Source: Crossiella sp. CA-258035
GTDB lineage: Bacteria; Actinomycetota; Actinomycetes; Mycobacteriales; Pseudonocardiaceae
Direction of reading: 5' to 3'
Length of the DNA: 64,000 nucleotides
NCBI RefSeq assembly: GCF_030064675.1
Contig: NZ_CP116413.1
Location: 7,221,501 to 7,285,500 of the forward strand
The notes beneath the pieces were generated by a model. It had not been told where the DNA came from, did no database searches, and worked only from the letters and a program-made list of their open reading frames with translations. Shown piece by piece: positions 50,254-60,228 of this stretch. How positions within the stretch are numbered: the stretch's first letter is position 1; every line of letters starts with the position of its first letter. The position numbers and the translations under genes are program-made.

Positions 50254-51048
50254 GTGCGAATCGGCCTGTGTCAGATCGTGTCGGGCGCCCACCCCGCCCA
50301 GAACCTGGAACTGGTTCGGGAGGGCATCAGCCTGGCCGCGGACCAGGGCGCCGAGCTGGTGGTCTTCCCCGAGGCCACGATGGCCTGCTTCGGCGGCCCG
50401 AAGCTGACCGACATCGCCGAGCCGGTGGACGGCCCCTGGGGCACCGCGGTCGGCAGGCTGGCCAAGGAGGCCGGGGTGCTGGTGGTCGCGGGCATGTTCA
50501 CCCCCGCGCCGGACGGCCGGGTGTACAACACGCTGCTGGTCACCGGCGGCGACGACCCGGTGGGCTACCACAAGATCCACCTGTTCGACGCCTTCGGCTT
50601 CACCGAGTCCAAGACGGTCGCGCCGGGCGACGACCTGGTGGCGATCGAGATCGGCGGCGTCACCGTCGGCATGACCACCTGCTACGACCTCCGCTTCCCC
50701 GAGCTCTACCGCGCCCTGGCCGACAACGGCGCCAGCGTCATCATCACCGCCGCCTCCTGGGGCGCCGGCGAGGGCAAGCGCGAGCAGTGGGAGCTGCTGA
50801 CCAGGGCCCGCGCCCTGGACTCCACCACCTGGGTGGTCGCCTGCGGCCAGGCCGACCCGGCCAGCGCGGGCATCGAGCCCAGCGGGAACGCCCCCACCGG
50901 CGTCGGCTACAGCGCGGTGGTGGACCCCTTCGGCCGGGTGCAGGCCGCGCTGGGCGCGGAACCGGAGGTGCTGGTGGTCAGCATCGACCCGTTCGTCACC
51001 GAGCAGGCCCGCGAGGCCATCCCCGTGCTGGAGAACCGCAGGCTCTGA
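50254..51048 (+). CDS. Carbon-nitrogen hydrolase (nitrilase superfamily amidase)
   Basis: A 264-residue amidase. The Glu-Lys-Cys triad is visible: Glu in VVFPEATM, Lys in GYHKIHLFD, Cys in TTCYDLRFPEL. The sequence is close to the Nit1/Nit2/DCP-like group, which hydrolyses small omega-amides such as deaminated glutathione or alpha-keto amides; the substrate here is unknown. GTG 50254 with AGGAGG 8 nt upstream. It is divergent from gntR across the operator, so it belongs to that regulon. Confidence 0.9.
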   Translation: MRIGLCQIVSGAHPAQNLELVREGISLAADQGAELVVFPEATMACFGGPKLTDIAEPVDGPWGTAVGRLAKEAGVLVVAGMFTPAPDGRVYNTLLVTGGDDPVGYHKIHLFDAFGFTESKTVAPGDDLVAIEIGGVTVGMTTCYDLRFPELYRALADNGASVIITAASWGAGEGKREQWELLTRARALDSTTWVVACGQADPASAGIEPSGNAPTGVGYSAVVDPFGRVQAALGAEPEVLVVSIDPFVTEQAREAIPVLENRRL

Positions 51049-51070
51049 AGCCGCGACCGGACGAAGCGAA

Positions 51071-51097
51071 GGGGCGTCCTCCCCCGGAAGACGCCCC
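51071..51097. terminator. Bidirectional hairpin between nitrilase and nadC
   Basis: GGGGCGTC (51071-51078) pairs with GACGCCCC (51090-51097), extended by inner TCC/GGA. It lies between convergent genes. Confidence 0.75.
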
Positions 51098-51108
51098 GCC
51101 AACTCCGC

Positions 51109-52023
51109 TCAGCGCAGGTCAAGCCCCAGGTCCAGCGCGGGCGAGGAGTGCGTCAGCCCGCCCACCGCCAGGTAGTCCACCCCGGTCTCGGCGTACTGCC
51201 TGGCCACGTCCAGCGTCAGCCCGCCGGAGGCCTCCAGCTTCGTCGCGGTCCCGGCCGCCCTGCGCACCGCCTCGGCGCACTGCTCAGGCGTGAAGTTGTC
51301 CAGCAGCACCAGCGAGGCCTCCTCGCCGAGCACCAGGTCCAGCTCCTCCAGCGAGGTCACCTCCACCTCGCAGGGCAGGTGCGGCGCGTGCTGGCGGGCC
51401 AGCTTCAGCGCCTCCACCACCCCACCGGCGGCGACCACGTGGTTGTCCTTGATCAGCACCGCGTCGCCGAGGCCCAGCCGGTGGTTCTCCCCGCCGCCGC
51501 AGCGCACCGCGTACTTCTGCAGCAGCCGCAGGCCGGGCAGGGTCTTGCGGCTGTCCCGCACCACGCACCCGGTGCCGTTGACCGCGTCCACCCAGGCCGC
51601 GGTCGCGGTGGCCACCCCGGAGAGGTGGCAGACCAGGTTCAGCGCGGTCCGCTCGGCGGTGAGCAGCCCGCGCACCGGGCCGCGCAGCCGCAGCGCGCTC
51701 TCCCCCGGCGACAGCTTCTCCCCGTCCTTGCGCAGCTCCAGGACCTCGTAGTTCTCCGCGCCGATCACCGTGTCGAACACCGCCAGCGCGACCACCCCGC
51801 CGGCCAGCACCCCGCCCTTGCGCGGGTTCAGGTCGGCCTCGGCGACCGCCTCCCGTGGCACGGTCGCGTCCGTGGTCGCGTCCGGGCCGTACCGTAGGTC
51901 CTCGCCCAGGGCCAGGCTGATCACCCGCTGCACGTCGTCGACGTCCAGCCCGGCCCGGCCCAGCTTGGCCGAGACCCGGTGTGAACAGCTGCGCCAGTAC
52001 TCGACCCCGCCAACGGCTCTCAC
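51109..52023 (-). CDS. nadC: Nicotinate-nucleotide pyrophosphorylase (quinolinate phosphoribosyltransferase)
   Basis: A 304-residue enzyme that joins quinolinate and PRPP to give nicotinate mononucleotide. Active-site residues are in RDSRKTLPGLRLLQKYAVRCGGGENHR and the substrate loop LIKDNHV; EVEVTSLEEL and LEASGGLTL follow. The GTG start at 52023 overlaps the nadB stop (GTGA). It is the last gene of nadABC. Confidence 0.95.
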   Translation of the reverse strand: MRAVGGVEYWRSCSHRVSAKLGRAGLDVDDVQRVISLALGEDLRYGPDATTDATVPREAVAEADLNPRKGGVLAGGVVALAVFDTVIGAENYEVLELRKDGEKLSPGESALRLRGPVRGLLTAERTALNLVCHLSGVATATAAWVDAVNGTGCVVRDSRKTLPGLRLLQKYAVRCGGGENHRLGLGDAVLIKDNHVVAAGGVVEALKLARQHAPHLPCEVEVTSLEELDLVLGEEASLVLLDNFTPEQCAEAVRRAAGTATKLEASGGLTLDVARQYAETGVDYLAVGGLTHSSPALDLGLDLR

Positions 52024-53669
52024 GCCGCACCTCCCATCGCGGTCCACCGCATCAGCTCCGGCCTGCCGTCGGCACCGAGCCGGACGGCGATGCTGCGCCG
52101 CCAGCCCAGGTCGTCGGTGGCCGGACAATCCTCGCGGACGTGGCAGCCCCGCGTCTCGGTCCGCGCCGCGGCGCTGTCCAGCAGCACCGCCGCGGCCAGG
52201 GTGAGCGCCGCGTCCTCGACCTCCGCCCGGCTGCGCAGCGGCGCCTCCGCGCTCGCCGCGCCGATCGTCCCGGCCGCCTCGGCCAGGCCCAGCGCGCTGC
52301 GGCCCACCCCGGCGTGCCTGCTCATGGTCAGCTGCAAGGTGTCCCGGTCGGCGATCCTGGCCACCGGCACGGCGATCCGCACCGGCGCCCGGTGCCCGTC
52401 GGCCAGTCCGGTGCCCAGGTCCAGCGCGACCGCCTCGGCCACCCGCTCGCCGCCGACCAGGCCCTCCAGCAGGCTGTTGGAGGCCAGCCGGTTGGCGCCG
52501 TGCAGGCCGGTGCGCGCGACCTCGCCGACCACGTACAGCCCGGTGACCGCGGTGCGCCCGTCCACGGTGGACATGACCCCTCCGCAGGCGTAGTGGCAGG
52601 CGGGCGCGACCGGGATCGGGTCGACCGCCGGGTCGATCCCGGCCGCCACGCAGGCCGCGTGCACGCTCGGGAACCGCTGGGCGAACGGCACGCCGAGGGT
52701 GTCCGGCCCAAGCCCGGTGGCATCCAGGTACACGTTGTGCACACCGGTGGCGTTCATCCGCCGGGTGATCGCCGCGGCCACCACGTCCCTGGGCGCGAGG
52801 TCGGCCAGCGGGTGCACCCCGGCCATCACCCGCGCGCCGTCGCCGTCGACGAGCACCGCGCCCTCGCCGCGCACCGCCTCGGTGACCAGCGGCCGGCGAC
52901 CGCGCGCGCCGGAACCGGTGTAGAGCACGGTGGGATGGAACTGGGTGAACTCCAGGTCGGCCGCGGTGGCCCCGGCGCGCAGCGCGAGCGCGAGCCCGTC
53001 CGCGGTGGCCACCTCGGGGTTGCTGGTGGCGGCGTAGAGCTGGCCGAGGCCGCCGGTGGCCAGCAGCACGGCGGGCGCCGCCAGCACACCGAGGTTCCCG
53101 GTCTCGTCCAGCACCAGCAGTCCGCTGACCGCGCTGCCCGGCCGCGGGCCGACCTGCACCGGCTCGGCGCGCAGCACGTCCACCGCGGTGTGCCGCTCCA
53201 GGATGGTCAGCCTGCCGTCGGCGGCACTGGCCAGCAACGCGCGCTCGACCTCCGCGCCGGTGGCGTCCCCGCCGGCGTGCACCACCCGGTACGCGGAGTG
53301 CCCGCCCTCCCTGGTGCGCGCCAGCCTGCCGTCGGCCTTGGCGTCGAAGACCGCGCCGCGGCGGCGCAGCCTGCCCACCGCGGCCGGTCCACCGGCGAGG
53401 ATGGCCCGCGCGGCGACCTCGTCGCACAGCCCGGCGCCCGCGGTGAGGGTGTCCGCCAGGTGCTTGCCGACGCTGTCACCGGGCTCGTGCTCGCCGTCCA
53501 GCACCACGGCGATCCCGCCCTGTGCCCACCTGGTGTTGCCCTCCTCGGCGGCCGCCTTGGTGACCACCAGCACCCGCAGGCCCAGCTCGGTGGCCCGCAG
53601 CGCCGCGGTCAGCCCGGCGACACCGGTGCCGACCACGACCAGGTCGGCGCGAGCCTCCCAGCGCGGCAC
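52020..53669 (-). CDS. nadB: L-aspartate oxidase
   Basis: A 549-residue FAD enzyme that oxidises L-aspartate to iminoaspartate for quinolinate synthesis. FAD-binding VVVGTGVAGLTAALRA, TRWAQGGIAVVLD, TGGLGQLYAATSNPEVATGDG-like block (here ...VATADG), EFTQFHPTVLY, the active Arg in LVTEAVRGEGA and CGGVMSTVDGRT. It starts at GTG 53669, one base after the nadA stop. Normal length. Confidence 0.94.
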   Translation of the reverse strand: MPRWEARADLVVVGTGVAGLTAALRATELGLRVLVVTKAAAEEGNTRWAQGGIAVVLDGEHEPGDSVGKHLADTLTAGAGLCDEVAARAILAGGPAAVGRLRRRGAVFDAKADGRLARTREGGHSAYRVVHAGGDATGAEVERALLASAADGRLTILERHTAVDVLRAEPVQVGPRPGSAVSGLLVLDETGNLGVLAAPAVLLATGGLGQLYAATSNPEVATADGLALALRAGATAADLEFTQFHPTVLYTGSGARGRRPLVTEAVRGEGAVLVDGDGARVMAGVHPLADLAPRDVVAAAITRRMNATGVHNVYLDATGLGPDTLGVPFAQRFPSVHAACVAAGIDPAVDPIPVAPACHYACGGVMSTVDGRTAVTGLYVVGEVARTGLHGANRLASNSLLEGLVGGERVAEAVALDLGTGLADGHRAPVRIAVPVARIADRDTLQLTMSRHAGVGRSALGLAEAAGTIGAASAEAPLRSRAEVEDAALTLAAAVLLDSAAARTETRGCHVREDCPATDDLGWRRSIAVRLGADGRPELMRWTAMGGAA

Positions 53670-53670
53670 C

Positions 53671-54690
<1,020 letters not shown>

Positions 54691-54737
54691 GTCGTCCTCC
54701 TTGCTCCACCCGAGCGTGCCGAGTGGCCGTCAACCGG

Positions 54738-54760
54738 GTTTTCGCCTTAGAATCGAAAAC
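54738..54760. promoter_or_regulatory. NrtR-type operator between nadA and its Nudix regulator
   Basis: GTTTTCG (54738-54744) and CGAAAAC (54754-54760) form a perfect 7-bp dyad with a 9-nt centre that contains TAGAAT (54748-54753), a likely -10 for the regulator gene. It is placed to repress both nadABC and nrtR. Confidence 0.7.
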
Positions 54761-54761
54761 T

Positions 54762-55487
54762 ATGGGTGATGGTATCAGCCAAAAGGGTCATGCGGCACAT
54801 GAGGTTCTGGCCGCGGTGCTCCAAGTGCGAGCTGGATCACTCCAGGCGCTGCTGTGGCAACGGGCCCGCGAACCGCACGCCGGACGGTGGTCACTGCCCG
54901 GCGGCAGGCTCGGGACCAGCGAGGACGTCGAGACCTCCGTGCGCAGGCAACTGGGCGAGAAGGTCGATGTGCGCGAAGTGCCGCACGTCGAGCAGCTCGC
55001 GGTGTTCTCACTCCCTGAGAGGGTGCCCGGCGAACGGGTGGTCGCCACGGCCTTCCTCGGCCTGGTCCCCTACGACGTCGACCCGGCCATCCCGTCCGAC
55101 ACCGCCTGGCATCCGGTGGACGCCCTGCCGCCCACCGCCTTCGACCACGAGGCCATCGTCCAGCGCGCCCGCAACCGGCTGCGCGCCAAGCTGTCCTACA
55201 CCAACATCGGCTTCGCGCTGGCGCCGCCGGAGTTCACCGTCTCGGCCCTGCGCTCGCTGTACTCGGCGGCACTGGGCTACCGGGTGTCCGCGACCAACCT
55301 GCAACGCGTGCTCTCCCGCCGGGGCCTGCTGGAACCCACCGGCCACACCGCCCCGCCGGGCCCCTCCGGCGGGCGTCCGGCGGCGCTGTTCCGGTTCCCC
55401 GGCAAGGGCTTGGAGGTGACCGACCCGTTCGCCGTGCTGCGGCCGCCTGCCGGAAATCGGCCAGCGGGCACGGGCCGCTCGTCGTAA
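54762..55487 (+). CDS. NrtR-like Nudix transcriptional regulator of NAD synthesis
   Basis: A 241-residue protein with an N-terminal Nudix fold (LLWQRAREPHAGRWSLPGGRL) and a C-terminal winged helix (LRSLYSAALGYRVSATNLQRVL). The Nudix box is degenerate: the usual REUxEE reads RRQLGEK, so hydrolysis is unlikely and a regulator that senses an NAD metabolite such as ADP-ribose is more probable, as for NrtR. ATG 54762; the -10 TAGAAT ends 8 nt before it inside the operator. Divergence from nadABC supports the call. The Pro/Gly-rich tail is unremarkable. Confidence 0.85.
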   Translation: MGDGISQKGHAAHEVLAAVLQVRAGSLQALLWQRAREPHAGRWSLPGGRLGTSEDVETSVRRQLGEKVDVREVPHVEQLAVFSLPERVPGERVVATAFLGLVPYDVDPAIPSDTAWHPVDALPPTAFDHEAIVQRARNRLRAKLSYTNIGFALAPPEFTVSALRSLYSAALGYRVSATNLQRVLSRRGLLEPTGHTAPPGPSGGRPAALFRFPGKGLEVTDPFAVLRPPAGNRPAGTGRSS

Positions 55488-55490
55488 CGT
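55485..55490 (+). promoter_or_regulatory. -10 element TAACGT before the LON-domain gene
   Basis: TAACGT overlaps the nrtR stop and ends 6 nt before GTG 55497; a leaderless message is likely. Confidence 0.4.
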
Positions 55491-55496
55491 GAACGG

Positions 55497-56171
55497 GTGA
55501 CCGACACACTGCCGCTGTTCCCGTTGGGCACGGTGCTGCTGCCGGGCGCCTCGCTGCCGCTGCACATCTTCGAACCGCGCTACCGGCAGCTGATGGTGGA
55601 CCTGGTGACCGGCGCCGTGCCCGGTCGCAGCTTCGGCGTGGTCGCGGTCAAGCAGGGCTGGGAGGTCGGCGAGGACAACCTGGAGGCCTGGCACGAGATC
55701 GGCTGCACCGCGCTGCTGCGCGAGGTCCGCAGGCTCGACGACGGCCGGTTCGACGTGGTCGTGCGCGGTCAGCGCCGCTTCCGGCTGCTGGCGGTGGACG
55801 GGGGCAGCGCGCCGTACCTGCTCGGCCAGGTGGAGTGGATGCCCGACGCCGAGCCCGCCCTCGGCCCCAAGCCCACGGTGCTGGCCGACGCCGCCCGCGC
55901 CGCGCACCGCCGCTACTGCACCACGGCCTGGCGGCAGGAGGACTGGAAGGAACCCAGCGGCTCGGCCGATTTCGCCTCCCTGTCCCACGAACTGGCCGCC
56001 GACTGCATGCTGCCCCTTGAGGACCAGCAACGGCTGCTGGAGGAGACCTGCCCGATCCGGCGGCTGCGGCTGGTCCGCCGGATGCTGACCAGGGAGGCGG
56101 AGATCCTGCGCACCCTGCGCGCGGTCCCGGTGCCGCTGACCGAGTTCGCGCAGAAGCACAGCGAGAACTAG
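55497..56171 (+). CDS. LON substrate-binding-domain protein
   Basis: A 224-residue protein that is only the N-terminal LON domain (LPLFPLGTVLLPGASLPLHIFEPRYRQL), without the ATPase or protease parts of Lon. Such stand-alone proteins are widespread in actinobacteria and of uncertain role, possibly in protein quality control. It starts 9 nt after the nrtR stop and ends 10 nt from a convergent dehydrogenase gene. Confidence 0.88.
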   Translation: MTDTLPLFPLGTVLLPGASLPLHIFEPRYRQLMVDLVTGAVPGRSFGVVAVKQGWEVGEDNLEAWHEIGCTALLREVRRLDDGRFDVVVRGQRRFRLLAVDGGSAPYLLGQVEWMPDAEPALGPKPTVLADAARAAHRRYCTTAWRQEDWKEPSGSADFASLSHELAADCMLPLEDQQRLLEETCPIRRLRLVRRMLTREAEILRTLRAVPVPLTEFAQKHSEN

Positions 56172-56181
56172 ATCGCCCGCG

Positions 56182-57033
56182 TCAGTCCCGCTGGCGCAGG
56201 TGCGTCACCACGGCGCTGAAGTCCCGCTCCCCGAGCCCGGCCTGCTCCGCCGCGCCCAGCTCCCGCCGAGCCGCCGCGATGACCCCTTCCGCCGCCGCCC
56301 CGGCCTCCAGCGCGAGCCGCAGGTCCTTGGCGGCCAGGCTGAGCGAGAAGGTGATCGGCTGACCGTCGTCCGCGGTCTGCTCCCGCATCCGCCGCGCCAT
56401 GCCGCCGACCGCGGACCCGGCCAGCGCGTCCCAGGCGGTGCCCGCGTCCACGCCCATCCCGTCGGCCAGCGCCATCGCCTCGCCGATCAGCACCGGCACC
56501 GTCGCGGTGATCGCGTTGACCACCAGCTTCAGCGAGGCCCCCGCGCCGGTCTCGCCGACCCGCACCGGGTTGCCGAGCACCGAGAGCACCTCCCGGACCG
56601 CGGCGAACTCGGCCTCGGTCCCGCCGACGTAGATGTCCAGCGTGCCGCCCTCGGCCTGCGGCAGCGTGCCCTTGACCGGCGCGTCGACCAGCGTGGTCCC
56701 CTCGGGCATCTTGGCCCGCAGGTTCCGGACCGCCTCGGGCCCGCTGGTGGACATCTCCACCACGGTCGCCCCCGCGGCCAGCTTCGCCGCGCCCGCGCCG
56801 GTGCCGAAGATGACCTCGTCCACCGCGTCGCCGTCGGCCAGCATGGTGATGACGAACTGCGCGCCGTCCACCGCGCCCGCCGGGTCCGCCGCGACCCTGG
56901 CGCCCTGCCACGCGAGCGGCTCGGCCTTGGCCGCGGTCCGGTTCCACACGGTGAGGTCGTGCCCGGCGGTCAGCAGCCTGCCCGCCATCAGCACACCCAT
57001 GCGCCCGAGCCCGAGAAATGCGATACGTGCCAT
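56182..57033 (-). CDS. NAD(P)-dependent beta-hydroxyacid dehydrogenase
   Basis: A 283-residue member of the 3-hydroxyisobutyrate dehydrogenase family. Cofactor loop IAFLGLGRMGVLMAGRLL, WNRT after beta-2, substrate motif DAPVKGTLPQAEGGTL and the catalytic Lys in GASLKLVVNAI. The substrate could be 3-hydroxyisobutyrate, tartronate semialdehyde or, for some actinobacterial members, an imine. A TAGCGT element lies 8 nt before the ATG. Confidence 0.88.
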   Translation of the reverse strand: MARIAFLGLGRMGVLMAGRLLTAGHDLTVWNRTAAKAEPLAWQGARVAADPAGAVDGAQFVITMLADGDAVDEVIFGTGAGAAKLAAGATVVEMSTSGPEAVRNLRAKMPEGTTLVDAPVKGTLPQAEGGTLDIYVGGTEAEFAAVREVLSVLGNPVRVGETGAGASLKLVVNAITATVPVLIGEAMALADGMGVDAGTAWDALAGSAVGGMARRMREQTADDGQPITFSLSLAAKDLRLALEAGAAAEGVIAAARRELGAAEQAGLGERDFSAVVTHLRQRD

Positions 57034-57080
57034 GACAGCGCACGCTAGGACCAGCCCCGCGCGCCCGCCACCGCGAAATG

Positions 57081-57512
57081 TCAGCCCTGGGCGATGTACG
57101 CCTGAAGGTGCTCGTGGTCCTCTTCCAGCTGGCTGATCCGGGACTTGACCACGTCACCAATGGACACGATCCCGGCCAGCCGCCCGTCGACGAGCACCGG
57201 CACATGCCGGATCCGCCGCTCGGTCATCAGCACGGTGAGGTTGTCCACGGTGTCCTCCGGCGTGCAGGTCACCACGGCGGCGGTCATGATCTCCGCGACC
57301 GTGCCGCTGAGCAGCTCGGCCCCGCGTTCCCGCAACTGCCGGACCACGTCCCGCTCGGACACGATGCCCACCACGGTCCCGTCCGGTCCGATCACGACCA
57401 GCGCGCCCACGTTGTGCTCGGCGAGCGCGCCGAGCAGTTGGGTGACCGTTGTGCCAGGTTCGACCGTGGCAACAGTGGAACCCTTGGTGCGCAGGACATC
57501 CGCGATCCGCAT
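57081..57512 (-). CDS. Two-CBS-domain protein
   Basis: A 143-residue protein made of two CBS repeats (residues ~8-60 and ~73-125), for example VVGIVSERDVVRQL and LAGIVSIGDVVKSRI. CBS pairs bind adenosine nucleotides and sense energy state; the partner is unknown. ATG 57512 has AAGGGTG upstream. It is similar to small stress-induced CBS proteins of mycobacteria. Confidence 0.9.
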   Translation of the reverse strand: MRIADVLRTKGSTVATVEPGTTVTQLLGALAEHNVGALVVIGPDGTVVGIVSERDVVRQLRERGAELLSGTVAEIMTAAVVTCTPEDTVDNLTVLMTERRIRHVPVLVDGRLAGIVSIGDVVKSRISQLEEDHEHLQAYIAQG

Positions 57513-57619
57513 GGCAACACCCTTCGATCGACACCGGCCGACCCGCTTCAGGCTAACGGGGGACAGCCGAACGCGCAGCGCCCCCAACGGTGGTTCTTCC
57601 GGTTCGCCCGCGCCCGAGG

Positions 57620-58600
57620 TCAGCCCGCCGCGGACCGCCTGCGCTGGACCAGCCGGTAACTGGACGGTGAGGTCTGGAAGTGGTCCAGGAAGGCCTGCCG
57701 CAGGGTCTCGGTGGAGCTGAACCCGCAGCGGAGGGCGATCGCGGCCAGCGGCAGCCGGGTCGACTCCAGCAGCCGCGCGGCAGCCCTGGTCCGGGCGGCG
57801 CGCACGTACCGGCTCGGCGTGCTGCCCACCTGCTCCTCGAACAGCCGGGCCAGGTGCCGGGTGCTCAGCCCAGCCCGCCGGGCCAGTGTGCTCGCGCGCA
57901 GGTCGGCGGCCGGATCGCTCTCGATCAGCCGCACCAGGTCCCGCACCACCCCGCGCTCCGGCGGCGGCGCCGCGACGTACATGCTCACCTGCGCCTGGTT
58001 GCCCGGCCGTTGCAGGTAGGTGACCAGGTGCCGGGCCACCGTCCGCGCCACCTGCGCGCCGTGGTCTTCTTCCAGCAGCGCCAGCGCCAGGTCGAGCCCG
58101 CTGGTCACGCCCGCCGAGGTGTACAGCGGCCCGTCCTTGATGAACAGCGGTGAGGGGTCCACGGTCACCGAGGGAAAGTCCTTGGCCATCCGGTCGGCGT
58201 AGAACCAGTGCGTGGTCGCCCGCCGCCCGTCCAGCAACCCGGCGGCGGCCAGCAGCGTCGACCCGACACACACCGAGGCCACCCGCCGGCTCAGCCCCGC
58301 CACCCGCCGAACCTGGTCGACGAACCGCTGGTCAAGCGCCTGTTCGCGGTAGGTCCAGCCGCCAACCACGATCATCGTGTCCACCGGCCCGGCCACCCGC
58401 TCCAGCCGTACCTGCGCCGCCAGTGTCAACCCGGAAGCACACCGGACCGCGCGCCCTCCCATGCTGGCCAGCCGGATCTCATACCCCGGGTCCAGGCCCA
58501 TCCGGTTGGCCGCGTCCAGCACATCGCTGGGACAGGCGATGTCGAGCAGCTCAGCCTCGTCATACCCGATGATCACCACCCGCCGAGCCGCACCAGCCAT
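57620..58600 (-). CDS. GlxA-type AraC regulator with DJ-1/PfpI domain
   Basis: A 326-residue activator. The N-terminal DJ-1/PfpI-like domain (1-~180) contains SVCVGSTLLAAAGLL with the elbow Cys and ATTHW. The C-terminal AraC domain (~220-320) has two helix-turn-helices: LARRAGLSTRHLARLFEEQ and IALRCGFSSTETLRQAF. TAGGTT ends 6 nt before the ATG, so the message is probably leaderless. It is divergent from a DJ-1/PfpI enzyme gene, its likely target. Confidence 0.9.
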   Translation of the reverse strand: MAGAARRVVIIGYDEAELLDIACPSDVLDAANRMGLDPGYEIRLASMGGRAVRCASGLTLAAQVRLERVAGPVDTMIVVGGWTYREQALDQRFVDQVRRVAGLSRRVASVCVGSTLLAAAGLLDGRRATTHWFYADRMAKDFPSVTVDPSPLFIKDGPLYTSAGVTSGLDLALALLEEDHGAQVARTVARHLVTYLQRPGNQAQVSMYVAAPPPERGVVRDLVRLIESDPAADLRASTLARRAGLSTRHLARLFEEQVGSTPSRYVRAARTRAAARLLESTRLPLAAIALRCGFSSTETLRQAFLDHFQTSPSSYRLVQRRRSAAG

Positions 58601-58606
58601 GCGGCA

Positions 58607-58655
58607 AACCTAGCTCCCCATGTCCGTCAGACAAGGACCCCAAGTTTTCGGACAT
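58607..58655. promoter_or_regulatory. glxA-type -10 and dyad in the divergent promoter region
   Basis: On the minus strand TAGGTT (58612-58607) lies 6 nt before the regulator ATG. ATGTCCG (58620-58626) and CGGACAT (58649-58655) form a spaced dyad that could bind the AraC-type regulator. On the plus strand CAGGCT (58684-58689) lies 6 nt before the enzyme ATG. Confidence 0.45.
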
Positions 58656-58695
58656 CCCCCGCGCACCCCCATGATCATCCAGCCAGGCTGGCCCC

Positions 58696-59394
58696 ATGAC
58701 CGCAGACGTGCGCACCATCGCCTTCGTCCTCTACCCCGGCCTGACCCCACTCGACCTCATCGGCCCCCTGCAAGTGCTCGCCGCCCTCCCCCAACTGGGC
58801 CTGCCCTACCGCGCCGTCACCGTCGCCGGCACCAAGAACCCCCTCCCCACCGACCTCCCCCTGCACCTGTCCGCCAGCCACACCTACCCCGAGATCCCCA
58901 ACCCGTTCGCGGTCCTGGTCCCCGGCGGCGGCGCCCCAACCTTCCGCGCCATGACTGACGAGCCGCTGCTCAACTACCTCCGCACCACCAGCTCCCAGGC
59001 TGAACTGATGCTCTCGGTCTGCACCGGCTCCCTGCTGCTGGGCGCCGCCGGCCTGCTGACGGGCCGCAAAGCCACCACCCACTGGGCCGCACGCCACGTG
59101 CTCCCCCGCTTCGGCGCCACCCCCGTGGCCGACCGCTGGGTCACCGACGGCAAGTTCACCACCGCCGCCGGCGTAGCCGCCGGCATCGACGCGGCCCTGC
59201 ACGTCGTGCAACAACTCACTGGCCCAGAAGTCGCCCGCGCCGTCCAGAACGGCATCGAGTACGACCCCCAGCCCCCACTCGGCCCCATCGACTGGTCCAC
59301 AGTGGACATGGACTCCGGCAGAGCCTGGATCAAGTCCATGGTCGACGAGGCATTCCCGGACAACCCAGACCTCCGCGCCACCCTGCTCGGCTGA
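58696..59394 (+). CDS. DJ-1/PfpI family protein (isocyanide hydratase-like)
   Basis: A 232-residue cytoplasmic protein. The conserved elbow Cys is in SVCTGSLLLGAAGLL, the Glu/Asp region in PLDLIGPLQVLAAL, and ATTHW follows. This set resembles Pseudomonas isocyanide hydratase (InhA) and related ThiJ-like enzymes; a detoxifying role is possible. It is divergent from the GlxA-type regulator, which shares the same N-terminal fold. Confidence 0.85.
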   Translation: MTADVRTIAFVLYPGLTPLDLIGPLQVLAALPQLGLPYRAVTVAGTKNPLPTDLPLHLSASHTYPEIPNPFAVLVPGGGAPTFRAMTDEPLLNYLRTTSSQAELMLSVCTGSLLLGAAGLLTGRKATTHWAARHVLPRFGATPVADRWVTDGKFTTAAGVAAGIDAALHVVQQLTGPEVARAVQNGIEYDPQPPLGPIDWSTVDMDSGRAWIKSMVDEAFPDNPDLRATLLG

Positions 59395-59778
59395 GAGCTC
59401 GACCGAGAAGAAGTCCCTTGCGGAGAGCGCAGGCGATCCGGGATGATCCGCCCATGCAGCTGAAGCGAAAAGGCGGTCACCGCCCAGGCCGTTGACCGGC
59501 CCCCGTGGGCCCCGGTCACCCCGCCGGAGAAGTCCCCACGGTTCCAGCGCTCTCCGCCATCGGTCCCGCCACACGCACGACCCCAACGGACGCAGCGCCA
59601 ACGCCATCCCGCACGACCGCGACGTGGCTCCTGGCCACGTTCACGCTCGCGCCGGCAACGTCGCCTCCAGGCGTCGCCCCACCAGCAGTCGCGACAACGA
59701 TCCTGGCCACAGCCCCACTCACGATCGTGGCCTCGCTCGCAGCCGCGACAACCCCAGCCATCCCGACCGGTCACGCAA

Positions 59779-60228
59779 CCCCGGTGACGCCCGCAGCCAT
59801 GGCACCGTTGGCTGCCTCAGCGTCGCCGGCAAAACCGGAACCGCCTGCCGCTCCGGGATTGCTTGCCACCCCGAGATTGCCTGTCACCCCGGGACTGCTT
59901 GCCGCTCCGGGATTGCCGGTCGTGCGCGGGTTGCCTGCCACGCCAGCCTCGCCGATGGTCCTGGCATCACACGCGGTCCTGGCATCGCTGATGGTTCCGG
60001 CGTCGCCGGTGGTCCTGGCATTGCTAGTAGTCCCGGCGTCGCCGATGGTCCCAGCATCGCTGGCGGTCCTGACATCGCTGGTGGTCCTGACATCGCTGGT
60101 AGTCCCGGCGTCGCTGGTAGTCCCGGCGTGGCACGCGGTGCTGGCATCGCCTCCGACCTTCGCGTCGCAAGGGGTCCTGGCAACGCTCGCGGTCGCGACA
60201 TCCGTCACAGTCCCGGCACACCCGGCGA
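59779..60228. repeat. 18-bp minisatellite, about 25 units in register
   Basis: Units resemble TCCTGGCATCGCTGGTGG and run without length change; 59851-60228 is exactly 21 units, and decayed units extend back to about 59779. Because 18 is a multiple of 3, several frames are open through it. The plus frame from 59505 reads hexads like VPASLV, another plus frame (59492-60445) reads PGIAGG, and the minus frame (60304-59771) reads TSDAGT. None has a good ribosome site or a recognisable domain, so I do not call a gene. The flanks 59395-59778 and 60229-60388 hold no other feature that I can support. Confidence 0.8.
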
